The position numbers were made by a program, and so were the translations under genes. Below, one piece after another: positions 7,231-14,780 of a stretch of DNA of 18,698 nt (the first letter of the stretch is position 1; every line of letters begins with the position of its first letter). The DNA comes from JAMXLO01 sp036494925. GTDB taxonomy: Bacteria; Pseudomonadota; Alphaproteobacteria; Acetobacterales; Acetobacteraceae. The stretch lies in NCBI GenBank assembly GCA_036494925.1, contig DASXNR010000380.1:1-18698 (forward strand), read 5' to 3'. The notes beneath the pieces are model-generated. The model searched no databases, was not told the DNA's origin, and was given only the letters and a program-made list of their open reading frames with translations.

Positions 7231-8211
7231 TCAGAACCACGACGCCTTGTCGACGACATTGCGCAGCTTCCTGCCGCCCAGGAACGCGCGGCAGTTGTCG
7301 ATCATGATCTCGTAGCGGCGATCATCCAGGTACGGCCCCCAACCGGCCATGTGCGGTGTCAGCAGCACGTTGGGCATGGTCCACAGCGGATGTTCCGCGG
7401 GCAGCGGCTCCTGCTCGAACACGTCCAATGCCGCGCCGGCGATCTCGCCGGCGTTCAGCGCGGCCACCAGATCGTCGAGCTTCGTCGTCATGCCGCGGCC
7501 GATGTTGATGAAGAACGCACTCGGCTTCATGCGCTGGAACCGTGCGCGATGCATGAAGCCCTCGGTCGACGGCGTGTGCGGCACGGTCAGTATGACGAAG
7601 TCGGCTCGCGGCAGCAGCGCATCCAGCGCCTCCGGCGCGTGCAGCTCGGCCACGCCAGGCGGTGCCTCGCCGCGACGCGCATCGGTCGCCAGCACCGTCA
7701 TGCCGAACGCCGCCGCAAGCCGTGCCGTCTCCGCCCCGATGCCGCCCACGCCGACGATCAGCGCGGTCGCCTCCGGCAGATGCACCACGCCGCTGTTCTC
7801 GCGCGACTTCTTCCACTCGCTGCGAAGCTGCTGGGGTATATACACGTGCAGCCCGCGCGCGAACGCCAGGACGAAGGCCATGATGTGCGCGCTGATGTGG
7901 TCGTTGAAGATCTCGCGGAAGTTGGTGACCGTCAGCGAGTGCTCGATCAGCTCGGGGTAGTAGTAGCCGGCGGCAGGCGCGGCCTGCGGCGCCTGCAGCC
8001 AGCGCAGCCGCTGCGCCTTCGCCAGCAGCTCGCGCGGCAGCCAGCCGAACGCCGCCTCGGCATCGACGATCTCGCGCTCCGCCGTCGCCTCATCCTCGGC
8101 GATCACCACGCGCACTTCCGGCATCGCCTCGGCCAGCTTTTTTCCCCACTCGCGCGCGATCTCCGACTGCGGCGGCAGCATGACGAACTTGAATGTATTG
8201 GCGCCTGACAT
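7231..8211 (-). CDS. D-2-hydroxyacid dehydrogenase, upstream member
   Basis: A second D-2-hydroxyacid dehydrogenase, also 326 residues but clearly diverged from the downstream one. The nucleotide loop is VGVGGIGAETARL (about 153-165), and the second strand ends TVLATDARR with D177 in the position that favours NAD(H). The catalytic residues are R239 (NIGRG), E268 (DVFEQEP) and H287 (LTPHMAG), all as in the family. ATG 8211 has GAGGA about nine bases upstream; longer readings to 8679 run antisense through the nnrS-like gene and are not credible. It is the first gene of a two-gene minus operon and starts 31 bases from the divergent NnrS-like gene, so the two promoters must overlap the neighbouring coding sequence. 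The substrate is not predictable. Glyoxylate/hydroxypyruvate-type acids are typical for the family. Confidence 0.91.
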   Translation of the reverse strand: MSGANTFKFVMLPPQSEIAREWGKKLAEAMPEVRVVIAEDEATAEREIVDAEAAFGWLPRELLAKAQRLRWLQAPQAAPAAGYYYPELIEHSLTVTNFREIFNDHISAHIMAFVLAFARGLHVYIPQQLRSEWKKSRENSGVVHLPEATALIVGVGGIGAETARLAAAFGMTVLATDARRGEAPPGVAELHAPEALDALLPRADFVILTVPHTPSTEGFMHRARFQRMKPSAFFINIGRGMTTKLDDLVAALNAGEIAGAALDVFEQEPLPAEHPLWTMPNVLLTPHMAGWGPYLDDRRYEIMIDNCRAFLGGRKLRNVVDKASWF

Positions 8212-8242
8212 GGCCGTGTGTCCTCGCTGGTGTTGTGCGATT

Positions 8243-9427
8243 ATGGCGGCAGCGTCCAGGACCGCAAAGCGAACAGAAATGCCGCCGCTGCTGACCGCCG
8301 GATTCCGCCCTTTTTTCCTTGCCGCCGCCGGGTGGGCGGTGCTGTCGATGGCGGTGTGGCTGCCGCTGTTCTCCGGCGCGGTCGAATTGCCGAGCCGCTT
8401 CGATCCGCTGAGCTGGCATATCCACGAGATGTTGTTCGGTTTCGTGATGGCCGCGGTCGGCGGGTTTCTGCTTACCGCGATCCCCAACTGGACCGGACGC
8501 GCGCCGGTGGCGGGAACGCCGTTGGCGGTGCTGGTCGGACTGTGGCTGCTGGGTCGCGTGGCCTGTCTGTGCTCCGCTATGATCGCAGGTTGGCTGGTGG
8601 TGGTCGCGGATCTTGCCTTCGCCGCAGCGCTTGAAGTCGTGGCGGCGCGCGAACTGTCGGCAGCCGGCAACAGGCGCAACTATCCGCTGCTCGCACCGGT
8701 CATCGTGCTGGCGATCGCCAACCTGCTGATGCACCTGCAATCGTTCGGCGTCGCGGTCCCGCCCGGGATCGGCTGGCGTCTCGGCATCGCCGTGGTGATC
8801 GTGCTGATCTCGGTGATCGGCGGACGCATCGTGCCGGCGTTCACCAACAACTGGCTCAACGCGCGGGGCATCACGCCGGTGCCACCGAACCTGTTCTGGC
8901 TGGAGAACGCCGCACGCGGCACTTTGATTGCTGCGATGCTCGGTTGGGTCTTCCTGCCGGATTGGCGAGCACTGAGTGTGTTGTTGTTGACGGCGGCGGC
9001 ACTCAATCTGGCCCGGCTGGTTCGTTGGCGCGGTACCGCCACGGTCGAGGAACCAATGCTGCTGATCCTCCATGTCGGCTATCTCTGGCTTGTGGTCGGC
9101 GTGGCATTGCTCGGAGTATCGTTGGTCAGCGATGCCGTACCGCCCGCCGCCGCGGTGCACGCGCTGACCGCCGGCGCGATGGGCACGATGATCCTTGCCG
9201 TGATGACGCGTGCCACGCTTGGCCATACCGGCCGTGTGCTGCGCGCCGACAAAGTGACAATGGTGATCTACGCGCTGGTCAGCGCATCCGCGCTGTTGCG
9301 CATCGCAGCAGCCTGGGTGGCCGATGGACAGATGGACCTGTTCGAGGTCGCCGCCCTGGCATGGCTCGGCGCCTTCGCGCTGTTCGTCGCCGAGTACGGT
9401 CCGATGCTGTTGGCGCCGCGCCGATGA
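8243..9427 (+). CDS. nnrS: NnrS-family multi-pass membrane protein
   Basis: A highly hydrophobic protein of about 394 residues with some 12 predicted membrane segments. The NnrS N-terminal signature is clear: LLTAGFRPFFLAAAGWAV, then WHIHEMLFGF and GGFLLTAIPNWTGR. Later conserved pieces include GGRIVPAFTNNWLNARG, a HVGYLWLVVG segment and HALTAGAMGTMILAVMTRAT followed by LGHTGR. NnrS proteins are heme- and copper-containing membrane proteins linked to nitric-oxide and nitrosative-stress tolerance. The His residues (WHIHE, HVG, HAL, GHTGR) are candidate metal ligands. No denitrification gene or NnrR-type regulator is nearby. The start is uncertain: ATG 8243 avoids overlap with the divergent dehydrogenase, ATG 8279 would also keep the signature, and neither has a good ribosome site. 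Confidence 0.88.
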   Translation: MAAASRTAKRTEMPPLLTAGFRPFFLAAAGWAVLSMAVWLPLFSGAVELPSRFDPLSWHIHEMLFGFVMAAVGGFLLTAIPNWTGRAPVAGTPLAVLVGLWLLGRVACLCSAMIAGWLVVVADLAFAAALEVVAARELSAAGNRRNYPLLAPVIVLAIANLLMHLQSFGVAVPPGIGWRLGIAVVIVLISVIGGRIVPAFTNNWLNARGITPVPPNLFWLENAARGTLIAAMLGWVFLPDWRALSVLLLTAAALNLARLVRWRGTATVEEPMLLILHVGYLWLVVGVALLGVSLVSDAVPPAAAVHALTAGAMGTMILAVMTRATLGHTGRVLRADKVTMVIYALVSASALLRIAAAWVADGQMDLFEVAALAWLGAFALFVAEYGPMLLAPRR

Positions 9428-9464
9428 CGCGGCAATACTGCATCGGCAGCAGGGGTTTGCGTGC

Positions 9465-10439
9465 ATGAAAGCGGTGGTGTGCGAAGCGTTCGGCGGCCCC
9501 GAGGTACTGGCGTTGCACGACGTGCCGGATCCGCCGCCACCCGGCCCGGGCGAGGTGCAGGTCCGCATCGAGGCGCGTGGCGTGCAGTACGTCGACGTCC
9601 TGATGCTGGCCGGCAAGTACCAGTTCCGCCCCGAGCCGCCGTTCATTCCCGGCGGCGAGGCAGCCGGTGTGGTGATCGCCGTGGGCGCCGGCGTCACGCA
9701 ATTCCGCGTCGGCGACAAGGTCATGAGCCGCCACAGCCTTGGCGCCTGTGCGGAACTGGGCAACGCCAAGGCCGAGCTGTGCGATCCCGTGCCGGCGGGG
9801 ATGAGCCTCGAGGCGGCAGGTGTGTTCCGCGGCGCGTATTCGACCGCCTATCACGCGCTGCTGCAGCGCGGCCGCATGAAGCCGGGCGAGTGGGTGCTGG
9901 TGCATGGTGCTGCCGGCGGCATCGGCATCGCCGCGATCCAGGTGGCGAAGCTGTTCGGTGCCAAGGTGATTGCGACCGCCAGCAGCGAGGACAAGCGCGC
10001 CGCCTGCCTGGAGGAAGGCGCCGATCATGCGATTGACTACCAGGGCGGCTTTCTCGACAAGGTCAAGGAACTTACCGGCGGGCACGGCGTCGATATCGTC
10101 TACGATCCGATCGGCGCGCAGGTCGCCGAGGAGTCGCTGCGCTGCCTCGCCTGGTGCGGGCGCCTGCTGATCCTGGGCTTTCTCGGCGGAGGTCCCACCA
10201 ATATCCGCAGCAACTATCTGCTGATCAAGGGCATCGACGCGATCGGCGTGCGCATCGGCGGGCTGAACGAGGCGGACCCGGAACTGGCGATCGCCAACAT
10301 GAAGGCGCTGAACGAGCTTGCTGCGCAGGGCAGGCTGCGGCCGCGCATCTCGCATCGCTTTCCATTGGCGCAGGCAGCGGAGGCGATGCAGGCGGTGATC
10401 GATCGCAAGGTGATCGGCAAGGCGGTGCTGACAGGCTGA
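9465..10439 (+). CDS. Zinc-free MDR oxidoreductase (NADPH:quinone reductase-like)
   Basis: A 324-residue medium-chain reductase of the quinone oxidoreductase branch. The N-terminal GroES-like domain opens MKAVVCEAFGGPEVLALHDV and includes FIPGGEAAGVV. The Rossmann domain carries HGAAGGIGIAAIQVAKLFGA (147-166), with the AAGGIG pattern of NADPH-using members, and ends near IDRKVIGKAVL. The catalytic zinc ligands of alcohol dehydrogenases are absent. Members reduce quinones or the double bond of enones and enoyl-CoA-like compounds. The start ATG 9465 has an AGCAGGGG-like ribosome site; a longer reading from 9324 would overlap the NnrS-like gene. It is 37 bases downstream of that gene and probably co-transcribed. 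A role with the downstream CoA pathway is possible but unproven. Confidence 0.9.
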   Translation: MKAVVCEAFGGPEVLALHDVPDPPPPGPGEVQVRIEARGVQYVDVLMLAGKYQFRPEPPFIPGGEAAGVVIAVGAGVTQFRVGDKVMSRHSLGACAELGNAKAELCDPVPAGMSLEAAGVFRGAYSTAYHALLQRGRMKPGEWVLVHGAAGGIGIAAIQVAKLFGAKVIATASSEDKRAACLEEGADHAIDYQGGFLDKVKELTGGHGVDIVYDPIGAQVAEESLRCLAWCGRLLILGFLGGGPTNIRSNYLLIKGIDAIGVRIGGLNEADPELAIANMKALNELAAQGRLRPRISHRFPLAQAAEAMQAVIDRKVIGKAVLTG

Positions 10440-10676
10440 TCCACGCCAACGGCGAGCGGAGGACGGCAGGACCGCAGCGTTCCGTCGTCGCATCGGCCCC
10501 ATTCGCCGCTGGCCAGTCGAGCGGTGCTCTGACATGCCGACGCTTGCGGAAATTCGCCTGGTGGTCTCTTGTGCATGAATGGCCCTCATCGCCGGTTCCA
10601 CTTCACGTTGACAATCGTTACGAAGCGCTGATGGAGGGCAAGTGACGACAGTCTGAATGACACAGGTTGTACGGTG
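10440..10676. other. Intergenic region upstream of the hybrid kinase
   Basis: About 237 bases with no gene recognised; the only ORFs are 10-15 codons and have no ribosome site worth naming. It likely holds the end of the upstream transcript and the promoter of the kinase gene. Confidence 0.4.
10608..10613 (+). promoter_or_regulatory. Possible -35 element before the hybrid kinase
   Basis: A perfect TTGACA lies 63 bases before the kinase ATG. No convincing -10 hexamer sits 16-18 bases downstream (the candidate near 10630 is GATGGA), so this is only a weak promoter prediction. Confidence 0.2.
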
Positions 10677-12842
10677 ATGGGAAATTGGCTCTTCCTGTAT
10701 CGCTGGTTCAGAGACGTCTCCATCGCCCGGAAACTGTATTTCACAGTTGGCACCATGGCGCTGCTGATCGGTGTCGAGCTCCTGTTATTTTCCTTGAATA
10801 CACTCTCCTCGCTGCGCGCCTATGTCGGCGGTGAAGGACTGTGGTCCAAGGCAGAGAAGGATGCCGTCTTCCATTTGTACAGATACGGCGTCGCCCGTAC
10901 CGACCAGGACTACGAGCTGTTTCAGCAATTCATGCGGGTTCCGATCGGCGATGCCAAGACGCGACACGAGCTGCTGACGGGCGAGGGGAACCCGGCTACG
11001 GCGCGTGAGGGGTTCCTGGAGGGCCGAAACCATCCCGACGATATCGATGGCATGATCAGCCTGTTTGCCGACTTCAATAACGTCTCGTACATAAAGAAGG
11101 CCATAGACATCTGGGGCACCGCCCAATCCATGGCCATGCAGCTGCTCCCGATCGGGGCAAAGCTGCATGAGGAAATAAACTCCGCAAACCCGTCCCAGGA
11201 CAGGATAAACGAGCTCCTGGCATCGACCTATTCGATCAACGAGAAGCTTACCGCATTCGAGGATGAGTTTTCATTTACCCTCGGCGAAGGCTCCCGCTGG
11301 CTGGAGCGGGTGGTGTTCAAACTGCTGTTGACGACCGCTCTCACGGTGGAAATCACGGGCTTGCTCCTGGCCATATCCGTGAGCAGAAGCATACAGAAGG
11401 GACTGACGAATATAATCCGAGCGGCGAATTCGTTCTCCTCCGGGAATCTGAGTGTCCGTGCCAAGGTATTGTCGCGCGACGAAATCGGAGTGGTCGCCAA
11501 TTCATTCAATGAAATGGCGGACACTCTGCAGCGGCGTGTGGCGGAACTTGCCCATGAGATTGGTGAGCGTGCCCGCACCGAGGCCGAAGCGCAGAGCGCC
11601 CTCGCCCGGCTGGAGGCGACGCTCCGCGAGTTGAGATCCGAGGTCTCCGAGCGCCTGCGAGCCGAGGAAATGCTGCGCAGGTCAGAACAGATGAAGGCGC
11701 TGGGGCAGCTCACCGGAGGTATAGCGCACGACTTCAACAACCTGCTGGGCGTGATCATCGGCAGTGCCGAAATCCTGGCGGATGTGGTGGCGGACAAGCC
11801 CGAGCATGCGGAGCTGGCGCGCGAGATCCTGAACAGCGCGCTGAGCGGGTCCCTGCTGACGCGTCGCCTTCTGGCCGTCGCACGCAATCAGCCATTGCGA
11901 CCCGAGCGCGTCGATCTGGTCGCATTGCTCCACAGCCATGTGGAGATGCTGCGGCGCACGCTTGGAGAAGCGATTCGCATCGAGTCGAAGCATGCGACCG
12001 CGCTCTGGCTCACCAGCGCCGATCCGTCACAGATCGGCGACGCATTGCTCAATCTGGCGCTCAACGCGCGCGATGCGATGCCGCGCGGCGGCATCCTCAC
12101 GATCGAAGCTGCCAACGTCCATCTGGATGCGCGCGGCGCGGAGGCGTACACCGAGATGACCGAGGGTGATTACGTCGTGTTGAGCGTGACGGATACCGGC
12201 ACCGGAATGACGGAAGAGGTGCTGCAGCGTGCGATCGAACCGTTCTTCACCACCAAGCCGGTGACCGCCGGTTCCGGCCTCGGTCTCAGCATGGCCTATG
12301 GCTTCGCCAAGCAGTCGGGTGGGCATCTCGATATCGAAAGTGTCGTTGGCGCCGGGACCACGGTCAAATTATATCTGCCGCGTTCGAGCGAAACTGCTGA
12401 CGCGGCGACAAACGCACCGCAGGAGGCGGTTCCGTGTCCCGGAGGAACCGAAGCCATCCTGCTGGTCGACGACAACCAGACACTGATGTCGGTGGCGCGT
12501 CGCCAGCTCGGGTCCCTGGGCTACAAGGTCGTTACGGCGACCAGCGGACCCGCGGCGCTCGCAATCCTGAGATCCGGCGAGCCCGTCGATCTGCTGTTCA
12601 CCGACATCGTCATGCCCGAGGGCATGAACGGCTATATGCTGGCCGAAGCGGCGCGGCGTCTGCGGCCCGGCCTCAGGGTGCTGTTCACGACCGGCTATGC
12701 CGCCGAGCTGTCGGAGCATGATGGGCGACCGATGCTCCATAAGCCCTATGATCGGCGCGCATTGGCGCAGGCAGTGCGCGCATTGTTGGACGGGTTGGTG
12801 CCGAAGGCTCGCGATTCGGCCCTTGCCGTGGATCATGGGTAG
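10677..12842 (+). CDS. Membrane hybrid histidine kinase with C-terminal receiver
   Basis: A 721-residue sensor. TM1 is at about 19-41 (LYFTVGTMALLIGVELLLF). An extracytoplasmic region of about 170 residues follows, mostly helical by composition and matching no sensor domain I know. TM2 is at about 215-237. A HAMP domain (SIQKGLTNIIRAANSFSSGN, then LSRDEIGVVANSFNEMADTL) leads into a coiled coil at about 285-335. The HisKA box is GQLTGGIAHDFNNLLGVI with phospho-acceptor H351. HATPase_c follows: N box NLALNARDAMP (N459/N463), DTGTGM, a FFTTK motif and GSGLGLSMAYGF. A linker leads to the receiver (ILLVDDNQTLMSV; phospho-acceptor D643 in LFTDIVMPEGMNG; Lys in LHKPYD). The ATG at 10677 follows an overlapping in-frame GTG at 10674; the ribosome site is weak. 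The signal is unknown. Confidence 0.93.
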   Translation: MGNWLFLYRWFRDVSIARKLYFTVGTMALLIGVELLLFSLNTLSSLRAYVGGEGLWSKAEKDAVFHLYRYGVARTDQDYELFQQFMRVPIGDAKTRHELLTGEGNPATAREGFLEGRNHPDDIDGMISLFADFNNVSYIKKAIDIWGTAQSMAMQLLPIGAKLHEEINSANPSQDRINELLASTYSINEKLTAFEDEFSFTLGEGSRWLERVVFKLLLTTALTVEITGLLLAISVSRSIQKGLTNIIRAANSFSSGNLSVRAKVLSRDEIGVVANSFNEMADTLQRRVAELAHEIGERARTEAEAQSALARLEATLRELRSEVSERLRAEEMLRRSEQMKALGQLTGGIAHDFNNLLGVIIGSAEILADVVADKPEHAELAREILNSALSGSLLTRRLLAVARNQPLRPERVDLVALLHSHVEMLRRTLGEAIRIESKHATALWLTSADPSQIGDALLNLALNARDAMPRGGILTIEAANVHLDARGAEAYTEMTEGDYVVLSVTDTGTGMTEEVLQRAIEPFFTTKPVTAGSGLGLSMAYGFAKQSGGHLDIESVVGAGTTVKLYLPRSSETADAATNAPQEAVPCPGGTEAILLVDDNQTLMSVARRQLGSLGYKVVTATSGPAALAILRSGEPVDLLFTDIVMPEGMNGYMLAEAARRLRPGLRVLFTTGYAAELSEHDGRPMLHKPYDRRALAQAVRALLDGLVPKARDSALAVDHG

Positions 12843-12929
12843 CCAACGGCCGCCAGACCGCAGCCGCTGCGTTGCCAGCCATGCGCAAACCGCACTAGCC
12901 TTGGTCAGACCCCTGGGAGGATGCCAGCC

Positions 12930-13202
12930 ATGGACCGCACCGCGTTCGAGGCGGAGTTGCAGCGCGACGGCTATCAGGTCGTCGTCAACACGATGCAGCC
13001 ACGCGCGATCAACCCGGAGCACGCACACGACTTCGATGCGCGCCTGCTCGTGGTTGCCGGCGAGATGACCATCGTTGTCGGTGAGCAGCGCAACACCTAC
13101 CGCGTCGGCGAGACCTTCAGCATGACGAACGGCTGTCGCCACTCCGAGCAGGCCGGCCCGGAAGGCGCCACCTATGTCGCCGGCCGCCGCAAGCCCCACT
13201 GA
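12930..13202 (+). CDS. Small single-domain cupin
   Basis: A 90-residue beta-barrel protein. Cupin motif 1 is visible as NPEHAHDFDARLLVVAGEMT, with H31 and H33 as likely metal ligands; the usual Glu a few residues later is not obvious, and D36 may stand in. Motif 2 reads YRVGETFSMTNGCRHSEQAG with H71. I placed the start at ATG 12930, nine bases after GGGAGG (12915-12920), rather than ATG 12921, which directly abuts that site. It is the first gene of the six-gene plus-strand cluster, 87 bases after the kinase and 16 before the DUF35 gene. Small cupins of this kind often sit in catabolic operons as isomerases, dioxygenases or sensors. The function here is unknown. Confidence 0.82.
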   Translation: MDRTAFEAELQRDGYQVVVNTMQPRAINPEHAHDFDARLLVVAGEMTIVVGEQRNTYRVGETFSMTNGCRHSEQAGPEGATYVAGRRKPH

Positions 13203-13218
13203 ATCGAGGAAACGACCC

Positions 13219-13629
13219 ATGCCAGAGCCAGGCCGCGCCCTGCCGCAACCGACGCCGGAGACGAAACATTTCTGGGACGGCACGCAAGCCGGCGAACTGC
13301 GCCTGCAGCGCTGCGATGAGTGCAGCCACACCTATTTTCCGCCGCGGCCGTTCTGTCCGAAATGCGCCTCGCGCAAGGTCAGCGTGCTCAAGGCTTCCGG
13401 CCGCGCGATCCTGGATACCTACGTGATCCACCACCGCAAGGTGCCAGGCTTCGAGCCGCCGTACGCCATCGCGGTGGTGAAGCTCGCGGAAGGTCCGCGT
13501 ATGATGACCAACATCGTCGAATGTCCGCAGACGCCGGAAGCGCTGCAACTCGACATGCCGCTCGAGGTGGTGTTCGAGAAGCAGAACGACGCCATCACGC
13601 TGCCCTTGTTCCGTCCGGCGAAAGGCTGA
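13219..13629 (+). CDS. DUF35 zinc-ribbon/OB-fold protein, thiolase partner
   Basis: A 136-residue protein of the DUF35 type. A short N-terminal helix region (TPETKHFWDGTQAGELRLQ) precedes a rubredoxin-like zinc ribbon with C32-x2-C35 and C46-x2-C49 (RCDEC and FCPKC). The OB-fold follows (LDTYVIHHRKVPGFEPPYAI, then AVVKLAEGPRMMTNIVEC). The start ATG 13219 has GAGGA eight bases upstream. DUF35 proteins bind thiolase-superfamily enzymes and bridge CoA substrates or active sites, as in archaeal thiolase/HMG-CoA synthase complexes and the Ltp2-ChsH2 steroid aldolase. Here the thiolase-like gene starts 4 bases after the stop, so a complex of the two products is the natural reading. Confidence 0.9.
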   Translation: MPEPGRALPQPTPETKHFWDGTQAGELRLQRCDECSHTYFPPRPFCPKCASRKVSVLKASGRAILDTYVIHHRKVPGFEPPYAIAVVKLAEGPRMMTNIVECPQTPEALQLDMPLEVVFEKQNDAITLPLFRPAKG

Positions 13630-13633
13630 ACCG

Positions 13634-14776
13634 ATGCCCCACAACACAGTCGCCGTCGTCGGCGCGGCCGAGACCACGAAACTGGGCGTCATTCCAGACG
13701 TGTCGCAGATCCAATTGCACGCCGACGCGGCGCTCAACGCGATGGCGGACTGCGGGCTGAAGCCGAAGGACATCGATGGCGTCGCCACTGCCGGCGAGAC
13801 GCCGGTGCAGATCGCCCACTATCTCGGCATCACGCCGAGCTGGGTGGATGGCACATCAGTAGGCGGCTGCTCGTTCATGATCCATGTGCGGCACGCCGCC
13901 GCCGCGATCGAGGCCGGGCTGGCGAAGACCATTTTGGTGACGCACGGCGAAAGCGGGCGTTCGGGTGTCGGCCGCGGCCCGCGCCCGGTGCCCGCATCCA
14001 GCCTCAACGGCCAGTTCGAACAGCCATTCGGGCCGATGGGCCCGCCTTCGCTGTTTCCCATTCCCGTGCTGCGATACATGAAGACCTACGGCGTGACGCA
14101 CGAGCAGATCGCCATGGTGTCGGTGGTGCAGCGCGAGTGGGCGGCGAAGAACCCGCGCGCGACGTTCCGCGATCCGATCACCGTGGAGGACGTGCTCGGC
14201 TCCCGCATGATCGCCTATCCGTTCCGGTTGCTGCAATGCTGTCTGGTCACCGACGGCGGCGGCGCACTGATCCTGACCTCGGCCGATCGTGCCAAGGATT
14301 TTCCGACCAAACCGGTCTACATCCTCGGCACCGGCGAAAGCGTCGAGACGCCGCTGGTGAGCCAGATGGAAAGCTTCACCAGTTCGCGCGCGTTCAGTGT
14401 CGCCGGACCGACGGCGTTCCGTGAAGCGGGCATCACCCACAAGGACGTCGATCACCTGATGATCTACGACGCGTTCGCGCACCTGCCGCTGTACGGACTG
14501 GAGGACCTTGGCTTCGTGCCGCGCGGCGAGGCCGGCCGCTTCATCGCCGAGCGCAACACCGCCATAGGGGGCAAGCTGCCGCTCAACACCAATGGTGGCG
14601 GGCTGTCCTACATGCACTCCGGCATGTACGGCATGTACGCATTGCAGGAGAGCGTGCGTCAGATGCGCGGTACCGCGCCTGCGCAGATCGCCGGTGCGAA
14701 AATCTCGGTCTGTCACGGTGTCGGCGGCATGTTCGCCGCGTCGGGCACCATCATATTCTCGAACCAAAAGCCGTAA
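13634..14776 (+). CDS. Thiolase-superfamily enzyme (DUF35-associated type)
   Basis: A 380-residue thiolase-like protein in the SCP2/lipid-transfer branch. It would act on an acyl-CoA, either by thiolysis or by retro-aldol cleavage. The N-terminal half has VDGTSVGGCSFMIHVRHAAA with C79/S80 where the nucleophile loop lies. The C-terminal half has HLMIYDAFAHLPLYGLEDLG, NTNGGGLSYMHSGMYG with H328, and SVCHGVGGMF with C360/H361. The canonical GHPxGATG loop is replaced by YMHSGMYG, which is usual for DUF35-partnered members and leaves the chemistry open. The ATG at 13634 is 4 bases after the DUF35 stop and the CaiB gene is 4 bases downstream, so translation is probably coupled across all three. Confidence 0.9.
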   Translation: MPHNTVAVVGAAETTKLGVIPDVSQIQLHADAALNAMADCGLKPKDIDGVATAGETPVQIAHYLGITPSWVDGTSVGGCSFMIHVRHAAAAIEAGLAKTILVTHGESGRSGVGRGPRPVPASSLNGQFEQPFGPMGPPSLFPIPVLRYMKTYGVTHEQIAMVSVVQREWAAKNPRATFRDPITVEDVLGSRMIAYPFRLLQCCLVTDGGGALILTSADRAKDFPTKPVYILGTGESVETPLVSQMESFTSSRAFSVAGPTAFREAGITHKDVDHLMIYDAFAHLPLYGLEDLGFVPRGEAGRFIAERNTAIGGKLPLNTNGGGLSYMHSGMYGMYALQESVRQMRGTAPAQIAGAKISVCHGVGGMFAASGTIIFSNQKP

Positions 14777-14780
14777 TCAC

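Noticed and set aside
8212..8679. An N-terminal extension of the upstream D-2-hydroxyacid dehydrogenase
   Set aside because: The extra residues are low-complexity and antisense to the NnrS-like gene, while ATG 8211 has a proper ribosome site and gives the family's normal length.
8090..9769. A 559-codon minus-strand open frame opposite the NnrS-like and MDR genes
   Set aside because: Its translation is rich in Arg, His, Gln and Asp with no family resemblance. It is an antisense shadow of GC-rich genes with clear homology on the plus strand.
9279..10601. A 440-codon minus-strand open frame opposite the MDR oxidoreductase gene
   Set aside because: It is antisense to a gene with unmistakable MDR motifs; the composition is typical of high-GC shadow frames.
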